In this document: positions 48,582-57,877 of the stretch, one piece after another | Layout of the letters: the number at the start of each line of letters is the position of its first letter | Position numbering within the stretch: position 1 is the first letter of the stretch | NCBI GenBank assembly: GCA_017624835.1 | Contig: JAGAMG010000052.1 | Location: forward strand, 17,580 to 81,579 | DNA: 64,000 nt | Reading direction: 5' to 3' | Origin: Lachnospiraceae bacterium | Lineage (GTDB): Bacteria; Bacillota; Clostridia; Lachnospirales; Lachnospiraceae | Notes under the pieces: generated by a model | What the model saw: only the letters and a program-made list of their open reading frames with translations | Databases searched by the model: none | Told to the model about the DNA's origin: nothing | Position numbers and translations under genes: made by a program

Positions 48582-50504
48582 ATGGCAAAAGCAAACAATT
48601 ATGATGCCTCCAGCATTACCGTCCTGGAAGGTCTTGAAGCGGTCAGAAAGCGTCCGGGAATGTATATCGGAAGTGTGTCCACCAAGGGCTTAAATCATTT
48701 GATTTATGAAATTGTGGACAACTCTGTAGACGAACATCTGGCAGGCTTCTGTGATACCATAAGGGTGACTCTCGAGGCGGACGGTTCCGCTACGATATCC
48801 GATAACGGACGAGGTATCCCTGTTGGTATGCATGAAAAGGGTATCAGTGCAGAGAGACTGGTATTTACGACACTGCATGCAGGTGGTAAATTTGACAATT
48901 CTGCTTACAAGACCAGTGGTGGTCTTCATGGTGTAGGTTCCTCCGTTGTAAATGCATTATCCACACATTTGACTGTTAGAGTCAAAAGCGGTGGCTGTAT
49001 TTATGAGGATAAATATGAACGTGGCAATCCGGTGATTGATTTGATAGACGGTTTATTACCGATTGTGGGAAAGACAAGAGAAACCGGTACTACCATTAAT
49101 TTCCTGCCGGATGATACTATCTTTGATAAGACTCGATTTAAAGAGGATGAGGTTAAGAGTCGTCTTCACGAAACTGCTTATCTGAATCCCAACCTTACCA
49201 TTATTTTTGAAGACAAACGGAAAGAAGAGGTGGAAAGTGTTACCTTCCATGAGCCGGAAGGAATTATTGGTTTTATCAAGGATATGAATAAATCCAAGGA
49301 AGCCATCCATGACGTAATCTTTTTCAGCGGAGAAAGTGACGGTATTTCTGTGGAAGTGGCTTTCCAATATGTAAATGAATTTCATGAAAATGTTTTAGGC
49401 TTCTGTAACAATATTTATAATTCAGAGGGCGGTACCCATTTAACCGGTTTTAAAACGGTTTTCACCAATGTGATTAACACCTATGCAAGAGAATTAAATA
49501 TTTTAAAGGAGAAGGATGCCAATTTTACCGGTGCGGATGTCCGTAATGGTATGACTGCGGTGGTGTCCTTAAAGCATCCCGACCCCAGATTTGAGGGACA
49601 GACCAAGACAAAATTGGATAATCAGGATGCCGCAAAGGTAGTGGCAAAGGTGGCAGGAGAAGAAGTGGTTCGTTTCTTTGACCGTAATCTGGAAACCTTA
49701 AAAAATATTATCGGATGTGCGGAAAAAGCTGCCAAAATCCGTAAGAGTGAGGAAAAGGCAAAGACCAATATGCTGACCAAGCAGAAGTTTTCCTTTGATT
49801 CCAACGGAAAGCTGGCAAACTGCGAATCCCGTGACCCTTCCAAATGTGAGATTTTTATTGTAGAGGGTGATTCTGCGGGAGGCAGTGCAAAGACTGCAAG
49901 AAACAGAATGTATCAGGCAATTTTGCCCATCCGCGGTAAAATTTTGAATGTGGAAAAAGCAAGTATTGATAAGGTCTTGGCAAATGCCGAGATTAAAACC
50001 ATGATTAACGCTTTTGGCTGCGGATTTTCCGAAGGCTATGGCAATGACTTTGATATCTCCAAGCTGCGCTATGACAAGATTATTATTATGACCGATGCGG
50101 ATGTGGATGGTTCCCATATTTCCAATTTATTGTTAACCTTGTTTTATCGCTTTATGCCTGAGCTTATTTTTGAAGGACATGTATACCTGGCAATGCCTCC
50201 CCTTTATAAGGCAATGCCTTCTAAGGGAGAAGAGAAATATTTATACGATGATAAAGCATTGGAAAAATATCGTAAGACTCACAAGGGTCCCTTTACTCTG
50301 CAGCGTTATAAAGGTCTGGGTGAAATGGATGCCGAACAGCTTTGGGAAACCACCTTGGACCCCGATACCCGCTATTTAAAAAAGGTGGAAATTGAGGATG
50401 CCCGTATGGCTTCTGAAGTGACGGAGCTTCTGATGGGTACGGATGTACCGCCTCGTAGAGCGTTTATCTACGAGCATGCCCAGGATGCAGAATTAGATGT
50501 TTAA
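48582..50504 (+). CDS. parE: Type II topoisomerase subunit B (ParE/GyrB family)
   Basis: 640 residues from the ATG at 48582 (AAGGAG eleven bases upstream). ATPase: E43/N46/D50, SDNGRG, GGLHGVGSSVVNAL. TOPRIM: EGDSAGGSA and DADVDGSHI. The length and the neighbour suit topoisomerase IV rather than the oriC-linked gyrase, but the two are hard to separate by sequence. The last eight codons have a diverged duplicate 50 nt downstream (50528-50554). Confidence 0.85.
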   Translation: MAKANNYDASSITVLEGLEAVRKRPGMYIGSVSTKGLNHLIYEIVDNSVDEHLAGFCDTIRVTLEADGSATISDNGRGIPVGMHEKGISAERLVFTTLHAGGKFDNSAYKTSGGLHGVGSSVVNALSTHLTVRVKSGGCIYEDKYERGNPVIDLIDGLLPIVGKTRETGTTINFLPDDTIFDKTRFKEDEVKSRLHETAYLNPNLTIIFEDKRKEEVESVTFHEPEGIIGFIKDMNKSKEAIHDVIFFSGESDGISVEVAFQYVNEFHENVLGFCNNIYNSEGGTHLTGFKTVFTNVINTYARELNILKEKDANFTGADVRNGMTAVVSLKHPDPRFEGQTKTKLDNQDAAKVVAKVAGEEVVRFFDRNLETLKNIIGCAEKAAKIRKSEEKAKTNMLTKQKFSFDSNGKLANCESRDPSKCEIFIVEGDSAGGSAKTARNRMYQAILPIRGKILNVEKASIDKVLANAEIKTMINAFGCGFSEGYGNDFDISKLRYDKIIIMTDADVDGSHISNLLLTLFYRFMPELIFEGHVYLAMPPLYKAMPSKGEEKYLYDDKALEKYRKTHKGPFTLQRYKGLGEMDAEQLWETTLDPDTRYLKKVEIEDARMASEVTELLMGTDVPPRRAFIYEHAQDAELDV

Positions 50505-50527
50505 AAATTGGGCAGGCATGCTCTGCT

Positions 50528-50554
50528 GCCCGGGATGCAGAGCTGGATGTATAA
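50528..50554 (+). repeat. Diverged duplicate of the parE 3' tail
   Basis: This 27-bp stretch would read A-R-D-A-E-L-D-V-stop, against A-Q-D-A-E-L-D-V-stop at 50478-50504, exactly 50 nt away. Five codons differ: four synonymously (GAA/GAG, TTA/CTG, GTT/GTA and the first through shared GCC are compatible) or once by Gln/Arg. The GGGCAG/CTGCCC hairpin precedes it. It is not translated here unless the real stop is bypassed. Confidence 0.7.
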
Positions 50555-50576
50555 AGAGAAGTAGACGAGGAAAAAA

Positions 50577-52817
50577 ATGAACGAAGATAGAATTATACGA
50601 ACAGAATATTCCGAGGAAATGCAAAAATCCTTCATTGATTATGCCATGAGTGTGATTGTGGCAAGAGCACTTCCTGATGTAAGAGACGGTTTAAAGCCGG
50701 TTCAGAGACGTACTCTTTATGATATGCATGAGTTGGGAATCCGTTATGACAGACCTTACCGAAAAAGTGCCCGTATTGTAGGTGATACCATGGGTAAATA
50801 TCATCCCCATGGTGACAGTTCCATTTATGAAGCCCTGGTAGTGATGACTCAGGATTTCAAGAAGGGGCTTCCTTTAGTGGATGGACATGGTAATTTCGGT
50901 AATATTGAAGGTGACGGGGCTGCGGCAATGCGTTATACCGAAGCTCGCTTACAAAAAATCACTCAGGAAGCCTTTTTATCGGATTTGGACAAGGATGTAG
51001 TTGATTTTATTCCCAACTTTGATGAAACCGAAAAAGAGCCTGCTGTATTGCCGGTAAAGATTCCCAACCTCCTTGTGAATGGTTCGGAGGGAATTGCAGT
51101 AGGTATGACCACCAGCATTCCCCCCCATAATCTTTCTGAGGTAATTGATGCCACCAAGGCATATATGATGGATGAAAATATTTCCAACAGAGAGTTAATG
51201 CGATACCTGAAGGGACCCGATTTCCCTACAGGAGGCATTGTTATCAATAAGGATGAGCTGCTTGATATCTATGAAACAGGAACCGGAAAAATCAAAATCC
51301 GAGGTAAGGTGGAATTCGAAAAGGCAAAGGGTGGTAAGACCAATGTAGTTATTACCGAGATTCCCTATACCATGATTGGTGCCAATATTTCCAAATTTCT
51401 GATGGATGTGGCAGCCCTTGCAGAGACCAAAAAGACTCAGGATATTGTGGATATTACCAATCAGTCCTCCAAGGAAGGCATCCGTATTGTGATTGAACTG
51501 CGCAAGGATGCGGATCCGGAGAATTTTGTGAATTTACTTTACAAAAAAACCCGTCTGGAGGACACATTCGGTGTCAATATGCTGGCAATTGCGGATGGCA
51601 GACCTGAAACCATGAGCTTAAAGCAGATTCTGAAGGCAAATGTGGATTTCCAATTTCAGGTGGCCACCAGAAAATACACCAACTTATTGGCAAAAGAGTT
51701 GGAGCGTAAGGAGATTCAGGAGGGCTTAATTAAAGCATGTAATGTAATTGACCTGATTATTGAAATCCTCCGTGGTTCAAAAGACCGTAACATGGCAAAG
51801 GCCTGTCTGGTGGAAGGAAAAATTGACGGTATTAAATTTAAATCCAAGGAATCCAAAATTATGGCAACCCAGCTTGCCTTTACGGAAAAACAGGCAAATG
51901 CCATCTTGGAAATGCGCTTATATAAGTTAATCGGTTTGGAAATCGAAGCCCTGATTAATGACCATGAGGAAACCATGGCAAATATTTATCGCTATGAGGA
52001 CATATTGGAGCGCAGGGACTCCATGGCTCAGGTGATTATGAATGAGCTGGATGTGTTCAAAAAAGAATACGGCAAGCCCAGAAAGACCATAATCGAAAAT
52101 GGTCAGGAGGCTGTTTATAAAGAAAAAGAATTGGAAGAAATGGACGTAGTCTTCTTAATGGATCGCTTTGGCTATGCCAAAACAGTGGACATGGCTACCT
52201 ATGAAAGGAATAAGGAAGCGGCAGATGCAGAGAATAAATACATCTTTACCTGCAAGAATACAGGTCGTATCTGTCTCTTTACCAATACCGGACAGCTGCA
52301 TACCATTAAAGTGTTGGATTTGCCCTTCGGCAAATTCCGTGATAAGGGCATTCCCATAGACAATGTCAGCAATTTCAGTCAGGAAAAGGAAGAATTGGTT
52401 TACATTACCAGCCAAAGCGAATTGAACTTGTGTCAAGTGCTTTTTGTAACCGCCCAGTCCATGATGAAAATTGTAGACGGTGGCGAATTTGATGTGGCAA
52501 AGCGTACCGTAGCGGCCACCAAACTGACAGAAGGTGATTCCGTAGTCAGTGTAACCACCCTCAGGGAACAACGCAACATTGTTCTCCAATCCAAGGACGG
52601 CTATTTCCTCCGTTTCCCCATCGAGGAAATTCCCGAAAAGAAAAAAGGCGCCGTAGGTGTCCGAGGCATGAAACTTTCCGACAAGGACTATATTGAGCAT
52701 GTTTACTATACGCGAAACACCGTAGAAACCACCATCGAGTATAAGGGCAAGAATATTGTATTAAACAACCTAAAGCCCGCCAAACGTGACGGCAAAGGAA
52801 CAAAGATACGTGTATAA
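50577..52817 (+). CDS. parC: Type II topoisomerase subunit A (ParC/GyrA family)
   Basis: 746 residues. Active-site tyrosine Y120 in AAMRYTEARL; the quinolone-resistance region has GDSSIYEA (79-86). The C-terminal blades lack a clear GyrA box (QRRGGKG); the loop KKGAVGVRGM is seen instead, which favours topoisomerase IV function. ParC with ParE decatenates daughter chromosomes. It is 72 bp after parE. The last 300 bp use more C-ending codons than the surroundings. Confidence 0.82.
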   Translation: MNEDRIIRTEYSEEMQKSFIDYAMSVIVARALPDVRDGLKPVQRRTLYDMHELGIRYDRPYRKSARIVGDTMGKYHPHGDSSIYEALVVMTQDFKKGLPLVDGHGNFGNIEGDGAAAMRYTEARLQKITQEAFLSDLDKDVVDFIPNFDETEKEPAVLPVKIPNLLVNGSEGIAVGMTTSIPPHNLSEVIDATKAYMMDENISNRELMRYLKGPDFPTGGIVINKDELLDIYETGTGKIKIRGKVEFEKAKGGKTNVVITEIPYTMIGANISKFLMDVAALAETKKTQDIVDITNQSSKEGIRIVIELRKDADPENFVNLLYKKTRLEDTFGVNMLAIADGRPETMSLKQILKANVDFQFQVATRKYTNLLAKELERKEIQEGLIKACNVIDLIIEILRGSKDRNMAKACLVEGKIDGIKFKSKESKIMATQLAFTEKQANAILEMRLYKLIGLEIEALINDHEETMANIYRYEDILERRDSMAQVIMNELDVFKKEYGKPRKTIIENGQEAVYKEKELEEMDVVFLMDRFGYAKTVDMATYERNKEAADAENKYIFTCKNTGRICLFTNTGQLHTIKVLDLPFGKFRDKGIPIDNVSNFSQEKEELVYITSQSELNLCQVLFVTAQSMMKIVDGGEFDVAKRTVAATKLTEGDSVVSVTTLREQRNIVLQSKDGYFLRFPIEEIPEKKKGAVGVRGMKLSDKDYIEHVYYTRNTVETTIEYKGKNIVLNNLKPAKRDGKGTKIRV

Positions 52818-52903
52818 AGAAATTCGCATATCGTATTACGAAATGCTTTATTCGCATTATTCGTTTCAGACTTTATTTTCAAGCTTTGAATAAAGCAGGG
52901 AAG

Positions 52904-52970
52904 CAGTATGATAACCAAAATAAGGGCGAACTAGCCACCGCTTCGGAGCCCGTTTTTGGTTATCATGCTG
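52904..52970. repeat. Long inverted repeat after parC
   Basis: Arms of 17 bp (52904-52920 with 52954-52970, one G-U pair) enclose a GGGC/GCCC helix and a CCG/CGG tip. No T run follows, so it looks more like a REP-like element than a terminator. Confidence 0.75.
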
Positions 52971-53035
52971 ATTCCCGGAACGTTCTGATTCCCGGAACGT
53001 TCTGATTCCCGGAACGTTCTGATTCCCGGAACATT
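52968..53035 (+). repeat. Four tandem copies of a 17-bp repeat
   Basis: Units CTGATTCCCGGAACGTT at 52968-52984, 52985-53001 and 53002-53018 are identical; the fourth (53019-53035) has one change (ACATT). Each contains the dyad GAACGTTC. The array begins inside the arm of the preceding inverted repeat and ends 26 bp before rsmD. Possible variable-number repeat or protein-binding array. Confidence 0.9.
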
Positions 53036-53061
53036 CGAAAAAAAGAAAGGAAGAATTTCAC

Positions 53062-53613
53062 ATGAGAGTAATTGCAGGAACAGCCCGCAGCCTCCCCTTA
53101 AAGACTCCTGAGGGCTTGGACACCCGCCCCACCACAGACCGCATCAAGGAAACACTTTTTAATATGCTCCAGATTTACATTCCCGGCTGTGTATTTGTAG
53201 ACCTGTTTAGCGGCAGTGGCGGAATCGGCATTGAAGCCATCAGCCGTGGCGCAAAGAAAGCCTACTTTATTGAAAATGCACCTAAGGCCATTTCCTGTAT
53301 TGAACAAAATCTGGCATTTACGAAATTCCAAGACCGTGCTATAGTAATAAAGCAGGATGCATGCGCAGGACTTAACAGTATCTATGAAAAGCAGGTGGAT
53401 GTAATTTTTATGGATCCCCCTTACAATCAGGAGCATGAGAAACGCGCCCTTGAGATGTTACAGCATATGAAATACGTGACGGAGGATACCCTGATTGTTA
53501 TAGAGGCAGCTTTGGAAACTGATTTTGATTATGTGGAGGAATTTGGTTTTCAGGTGCAAAAGGAAAAGCGGTATAAGACCAATAAGCATGTATATATTGA
53601 AAAAAGAACTTGA
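53062..53613 (+). CDS. rsmD: 16S rRNA (guanine-N2) methyltransferase RsmD
   Basis: 183 residues. AdoMet site DLFSGSGGIGIEAISRG and catalytic FMDPPY are present, with the N-terminal VIAGTARSLPLKTP. It methylates G966 of 16S rRNA. Followed by coaD after 12 bp, a standard clostridial pair. The first third is C-rich in third codon positions like the end of parC. Confidence 0.93.
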   Translation: MRVIAGTARSLPLKTPEGLDTRPTTDRIKETLFNMLQIYIPGCVFVDLFSGSGGIGIEAISRGAKKAYFIENAPKAISCIEQNLAFTKFQDRAIVIKQDACAGLNSIYEKQVDVIFMDPPYNQEHEKRALEMLQHMKYVTEDTLIVIEAALETDFDYVEEFGFQVQKEKRYKTNKHVYIEKRT

Positions 53614-53625
53614 GGAAATAAAATT

Positions 53626-54117
53626 ATGAAAAAAGCAGTCTATCCGGGAAGCTTTGACCCCATGACTTATGGACATCTTGATATTATTAAGCGAGCTTCC
53701 GAAATGTTTGATGAATTGGTAGTAAGTGTTCTGAATAATCAGGGAAAGACACCATTGTTTTCTGTTGAGGAACGTGTTAAGATACTAAAAGAAGCAACAA
53801 AAGATATTCCCAATGTGAGAATTGACAGCTTTAGCGGTCTTTTAGTGCAATATGCGGAAAAGAACGATATTCATGTGGCAGTTCGAGGCTTACGTGCAAT
53901 TACGGATTTTGAATATGAATTACAAATAGCTCAGACAAACAGAAAACTTTCCGACGGAAAATTGGACACGGTGTTTTTGACTACCAGTTTGGAATATTCC
54001 TATTTAAGTTCCTCCGTTGTGAAGGAAATTGCCTATTTTGATGGGGATATCAGTCAATGCGTGCCTGATTTTGTTGCAAAACAGATTATTGAAAAATATG
54101 ATAAGAAACGTTCATAA
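53626..54117 (+). CDS. coaD: Phosphopantetheine adenylyltransferase
   Basis: 163 residues. [16 protein letters not shown] holds the nucleotidyltransferase T/HxGH motif and the C-terminal segment [11 protein letters not shown] is conserved. It makes dephospho-CoA from phosphopantetheine and ATP. Confidence 0.95.
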   Translation: MKKAVYPGSFDPMTYGHLDIIKRASEMFDELVVSVLNNQGKTPLFSVEERVKILKEATKDIPNVRIDSFSGLLVQYAEKNDIHVAVRGLRAITDFEYELQIAQTNRKLSDGKLDTVFLTTSLEYSYLSSSVVKEIAYFDGDISQCVPDFVAKQIIEKYDKKRS

Positions 54118-54131
54118 ATAAGGAGAGATAT

Positions 54132-54734
54132 ATGAGCAGCAGAATAGAACAGTTAATAGACGAAATCGAAGAATATATCGAGGGCTGTAAGCCTAAGTTT
54201 ATGTCCAGCACCGAAATTGTCGTGAATAAAGACGAAATTGACGAACTGCTTAGAGAACTTCGTATGAAAACGCCGGATGAAATCAAGCGCTATCAGAAAA
54301 TCATCAGCAATAAGGAAGCAATCCTTAATGATGCAAGAGAGAAAGCAGAAGCATTAATCAATGAAGCAACTGTTCATACCAATGAATTGATTAACGAACA
54401 TGAAATTATGCAACAGGCATATGCCCAGGCAAACGAAGTGGTTACCATGGCAAGCAAGCAGGCTCAGGAAATTTTGGATAACGCCACCATTGAGGCAAAT
54501 AATGTACGTGCGGCGGCAATGCAGTACATGGATGATATGCTGGCACATCTTGAGAATATTATTGTATCCTCTACCCAGACGGCAACCGCCAATTATGACA
54601 GGCTGATTGGTTCACTGAATCAGTATAAAGATGTAATTCAGTCAAACAGAAGTGAATTGCATCCGGTGGATGATGACTTAGATGCTTATGCAACTGCGGA
54701 GGCAGAGGATTCCGGAAATCTTGATATGATGTAA
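54132..54734 (+). CDS. Coiled-coil protein following coaD
   Basis: 200 residues, almost all helical, with heptad-like runs of Ala, Glu and Asn (AREKAEALINEATVHTNELI) from about 70 to 170 and an acidic tail. Similar genes beside coaD in clostridia are called ATPase subunit H-like, without proof. Likely a cytosolic scaffold; function unknown. Confidence 0.7.
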   Translation: MSSRIEQLIDEIEEYIEGCKPKFMSSTEIVVNKDEIDELLRELRMKTPDEIKRYQKIISNKEAILNDAREKAEALINEATVHTNELINEHEIMQQAYAQANEVVTMASKQAQEILDNATIEANNVRAAAMQYMDDMLAHLENIIVSSTQTATANYDRLIGSLNQYKDVIQSNRSELHPVDDDLDAYATAEAEDSGNLDMM

Positions 54735-54747
54735 ACAAAACAGATTT

Positions 54748-54784
54748 TAAGAACCAGCTTTGCTTGAAGGCTGGTTCTTATTAG
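54748..54784 (+). terminator. Terminator after the coiled-coil gene
   Basis: An 11-bp perfect stem TAAGAACCAGC/GCTGGTTCTTA with an 11-nt loop and a short T-rich tract. Confidence 0.75.
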
Positions 54785-54800
54785 TAGAAATGGATTTTAT

Positions 54801-56213
54801 ATGAAGATATTTAAGAAAATTACCTTTATATTATGTTTAACTCTTTTTTTGAGTGGAATCAATACTTCCTTTATATCCCAAGCGGAACCCTTGGTGCAAA
54901 ATTTCGGGGATGAGCTGGTTATTGTAATCGATCCCGGTCATGGCGGGGAAAATTTAGGTACTATAGAAAATGGATTTGAAGAGAAGACCATGACCCTTGT
55001 AACAGCCAAGGCGATGTATGAGGAGTTAATACAATATGATAATGTGATGGTCTTTATGACACGAACTGATGATAAGGACTTATCCTTAAAGGAACGGGCT
55101 GAATTTGCAGCAAGTGTGGAGGCGGATTTTTTGTTTAGTCTGCATTATAATGCCTCGGAAAATCACACCCATTTTGGTTCTGAAATCTGGATTCCCTATG
55201 GACCTCCCTTTAATGCTTATGGTTATCAATTTGGCTATCGTTTTATGGAAGAAATGGAGGATATGGGACTTTTCCTGAGAGGTATCAAAACCAGATTGGG
55301 AGATAAGGGGGATTACTATGGTGTTATCCGGGAATCCGTTGCATTATCCATACCGGCTGTTATATTGGAGCATTGCCATGTGGACGAAGCAAGAGATATT
55401 CCCTATTGTGAAACAGAGGAGGAATGGAAGGAATTTGGAAAAAGGGATGCCTTGGCAGTAGCTAAATATTTTGGCTTATCCAGTCAGGCTCTTGGGGTGG
55501 ATTATTCTGCCGAAAGTCTTACTCTGCCTTCGGCAAATGCAGCTACGGTAGTGCAAAGTACCATCAGGGATGAAACATCTCCGGATGTTTGTATGATAGA
55601 GCTTTTGGATACAAATTATGAAACCGGTGAGGCACTTCTTACGGTAACGGCCACGGATTATGATAGTCCCATCATTTATTATGATTATAGTCTGGATGGG
55701 GGAGAAACTTATTGTGCCCCCATTGCCTGGCCGGGAGTGGATTTGCTTAAGGAACAGTATTCCGATACCTTTACTTGTTCCATACAGCTTCCTGAGGGCG
55801 TACAGCCTGAGATTATTCTAAGGGCATATAATCTTGCTGATTTATATATAGAGAGTAATTCCATTTCTATTTTGCAGGAATTTTGGAGCAAGGATACTTA
55901 TGGTGTTACCAACAAGGAAGCTGATAATTCTGTTATAGAAACTGAAGCAGATATGACAAATGTTGTCACGGACTCCTCAAATCAGCCCAAACGACATTCT
56001 GCCGGAACCCTTACCTTTACACCGGCCATGTCAGAGACTACGGAAACAGAGGAAGAAGTAAGCTTCTTTGCTTTTTTAAAGCTTTGCCTTATCATTGCAG
56101 TACTGGTATTTTTTGTGGTACTGGTTTCACAAAGTATTAATTATCGACGTCGAAGAAAACGTCGTCGTCAACGCATAAAGGAATTGGAAAACAGCAGAAA
56201 CCATAGAAGATAG
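54801..56213 (+). CDS. Membrane-anchored N-acetylmuramoyl-L-alanine amidase
   Basis: 470 residues. A signal peptide (about 1-28) precedes an Amidase_3 domain with zinc ligands in DPGHGGE (H47), the following Glu near 60, SLHYNAS and VILEHCH. A Thr/Glu-rich region and a C-terminal membrane helix (FLKLCLIIAVLVFFVVLV) with an Arg-rich cytosolic tail follow. Most such amidases are secreted or carry wall-binding repeats; a C-terminal anchor is uncommon. The last 46 bp overlap the convergent ylbJ gene. Confidence 0.85.
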   Translation: MKIFKKITFILCLTLFLSGINTSFISQAEPLVQNFGDELVIVIDPGHGGENLGTIENGFEEKTMTLVTAKAMYEELIQYDNVMVFMTRTDDKDLSLKERAEFAASVEADFLFSLHYNASENHTHFGSEIWIPYGPPFNAYGYQFGYRFMEEMEDMGLFLRGIKTRLGDKGDYYGVIRESVALSIPAVILEHCHVDEARDIPYCETEEEWKEFGKRDALAVAKYFGLSSQALGVDYSAESLTLPSANAATVVQSTIRDETSPDVCMIELLDTNYETGEALLTVTATDYDSPIIYYDYSLDGGETYCAPIAWPGVDLLKEQYSDTFTCSIQLPEGVQPEIILRAYNLADLYIESNSISILQEFWSKDTYGVTNKEADNSVIETEADMTNVVTDSSNQPKRHSAGTLTFTPAMSETTETEEEVSFFAFLKLCLIIAVLVFFVVLVSQSINYRRRRKRRRQRIKELENSRNHRR

Positions 56214-57097
56214 TAGCCCAATGTAAAGGCTGTTAATATCAGCTTATGTAAGGTATAATTTGCAAGGGATAAGGGTGTATTTTTAATACAGCTATAGGTT
56301 TGGGCAATACAGGATAGTCCGCCAAAGGGCAGTAAGAGCAGCACATAGAGGGGGCAACTGTCCTGCAGCAGACGCAAGCCACCGCTGATTTCCAATAAGG
56401 GAGCCAAATATACGGGGGATTTATGAAATAAGATATGAGGAATCAGATTCAGCATATTAAAGAAAATCATATATCCTCCAAGACTTAAGATGCTTTGCAG
56501 TGTTTGAGTAATGGTATTGTCCAACTCTAAAAAAAGCCCATGTTCTTGCTTAGGTTTACCGGAATTCGGACTTTGGGTAGGTAAGGCATTTAACAGAGGG
56601 ATATCTTTATAATAAGTATATCTTAAGAACAGCCCATATAGCAGGGGAAGTCCATACATCCCCAAAAGATAGGGCAGTAAAAGTTTTCTTTGTAATAGCG
56701 GAAGCACAAAGCCGATAAAATATACCGGACCGATATTATTACAAAAGGCAAGCAGATATTCTGCTTCCCGTTTACTTATCAGTCCCTGAGAATATAAGTC
56801 GGAAATTGTTTTTGCTCCCATGGGGAAGCCGCATAAAAAGCCCATAATCATTGCATAACAGACATTGGCTGAAACCTGAAAAAGGGGCTTGATAAAGGGA
56901 TATACAAAGAGTGTAAAGCCTTCTGTCAGTTCCATGCGAACCATGATTCCTGAGAGAATCATAAAAGGTACCAATGTAGGAATCATTTTGTGAAACCAGA
57001 GTTCCAATCCCATAAAGGCATATTGCAGACTAAGCTCGGAATGGGTCAGAATACAACCTGTAATCAGAAAAAAGCCAATGGTTAAAATGCGTTTCAT
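56168..57097 (-). CDS. ylbJ: Sporulation integral membrane protein YlbJ
   Basis: 309 residues from the ATG at 57097 (AAAGG nine bases upstream); a longer frame to 57265 would run over the start of the next gene. About eight membrane helices, with the nucleoside-recognition-like segments MGFLCGFPMGAKTISDLY and FCNNIGPVYFIGF. YlbJ is needed for spore envelope assembly in Bacillus. Its stop lies 46 bp inside the amidase gene. Confidence 0.85.
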   Translation of the reverse strand: MKRILTIGFFLITGCILTHSELSLQYAFMGLELWFHKMIPTLVPFMILSGIMVRMELTEGFTLFVYPFIKPLFQVSANVCYAMIMGFLCGFPMGAKTISDLYSQGLISKREAEYLLAFCNNIGPVYFIGFVLPLLQRKLLLPYLLGMYGLPLLYGLFLRYTYYKDIPLLNALPTQSPNSGKPKQEHGLFLELDNTITQTLQSILSLGGYMIFFNMLNLIPHILFHKSPVYLAPLLEISGGLRLLQDSCPLYVLLLLPFGGLSCIAQTYSCIKNTPLSLANYTLHKLILTAFTLGYYLLWFLLFSNSFMR

Positions 57098-57169
57098 AAA
57101 GGGAATCCTTTTGTCTGTCTTCCTAAGTTTATATGTAAAAAAGATTGAAAATATGATTGAGAGAAAAAT

Positions 57170-57877
57170 ATGCGTCTGGATAAGTTTTTGTGTGAAATGA
57201 ATGTGGGAACCCGTAGTCAGGTAAAGGACTATATTCGTAAGGGAATGGTTACTGTAAATGAACAAATAGTGAAAAAGCCGGAAGAAAAGATAGAACCATC
57301 CACTGATGTAATAGCCTTTCAGGGAGAAAGAATTGCCTATCAGCAGTATTATTATTATATGTTGAATAAACCTGCCGGTGTTGTTTCCGCTACAAAGGAC
57401 AATATGGATAAAACGGTATTGGAGCTGATTGCAACAAAGCGAAATGATATTTTTCCGGTAGGACGATTGGATAAAGATACGGAAGGCTTACTGCTACTTA
57501 CCAATGACGGAGCATTGGCGCATAATATGCTATCTCCTAAAAAGCATGTGGACAAAACTTATTTAGTTACCATAAAGAAAGAATTAAACGCTGATGAAAT
57601 TGCCGCATTAGAGCAGGGTGTGGATATCGGAGATGATAAGCTCACTGCACCTGCCAAGGTAGAAATATTGGATGAAGCCCATATGTATCTAACCATTCAC
57701 GAGGGACGTTTTCATCAGGTGAAACGTATGCTGAAAGCAGTAAATAATGAGGTTCTTGGTTTAAAAAGAATACGCTTTGGGGCACTTTTTCTGGATGAGA
57801 GGCTTGCTCCCGGAGAATATCGGGAATTAACTTCTCAGGAGGTAGATAAATTACATGAAACAAAGAATGATGGCTGA
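57170..57877 (+). CDS. rRNA pseudouridine synthase, RsuA/RluB family
   Basis: 235 residues. N-terminal S4 RNA-binding domain (1-60) and catalytic GRLDKDTEGLLLLTNDG with D101. The exact target (16S U516 by RsuA or a 23S site) is not decided by sequence. The ATG lies 72 bp from the divergent ylbJ start. Confidence 0.9.
   Translation: MRLDKFLCEMNVGTRSQVKDYIRKGMVTVNEQIVKKPEEKIEPSTDVIAFQGERIAYQQYYYYMLNKPAGVVSATKDNMDKTVLELIATKRNDIFPVGRLDKDTEGLLLLTNDGALAHNMLSPKKHVDKTYLVTIKKELNADEIAALEQGVDIGDDKLTAPAKVEILDEAHMYLTIHEGRFHQVKRMLKAVNNEVLGLKRIRFGALFLDERLAPGEYRELTSQEVDKLHETKNDG

Noticed and set aside
52968-53035. LexA boxes in the 17-bp repeats
   Set aside because: The GAAC and GTTC half-sites have no spacer between them, whereas LexA boxes in Firmicutes need four bases.
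57097-57265. YlbJ start at 57265
   Set aside because: It would overlap the divergent pseudouridine synthase start; the ATG at 57097 has a good ribosome site.
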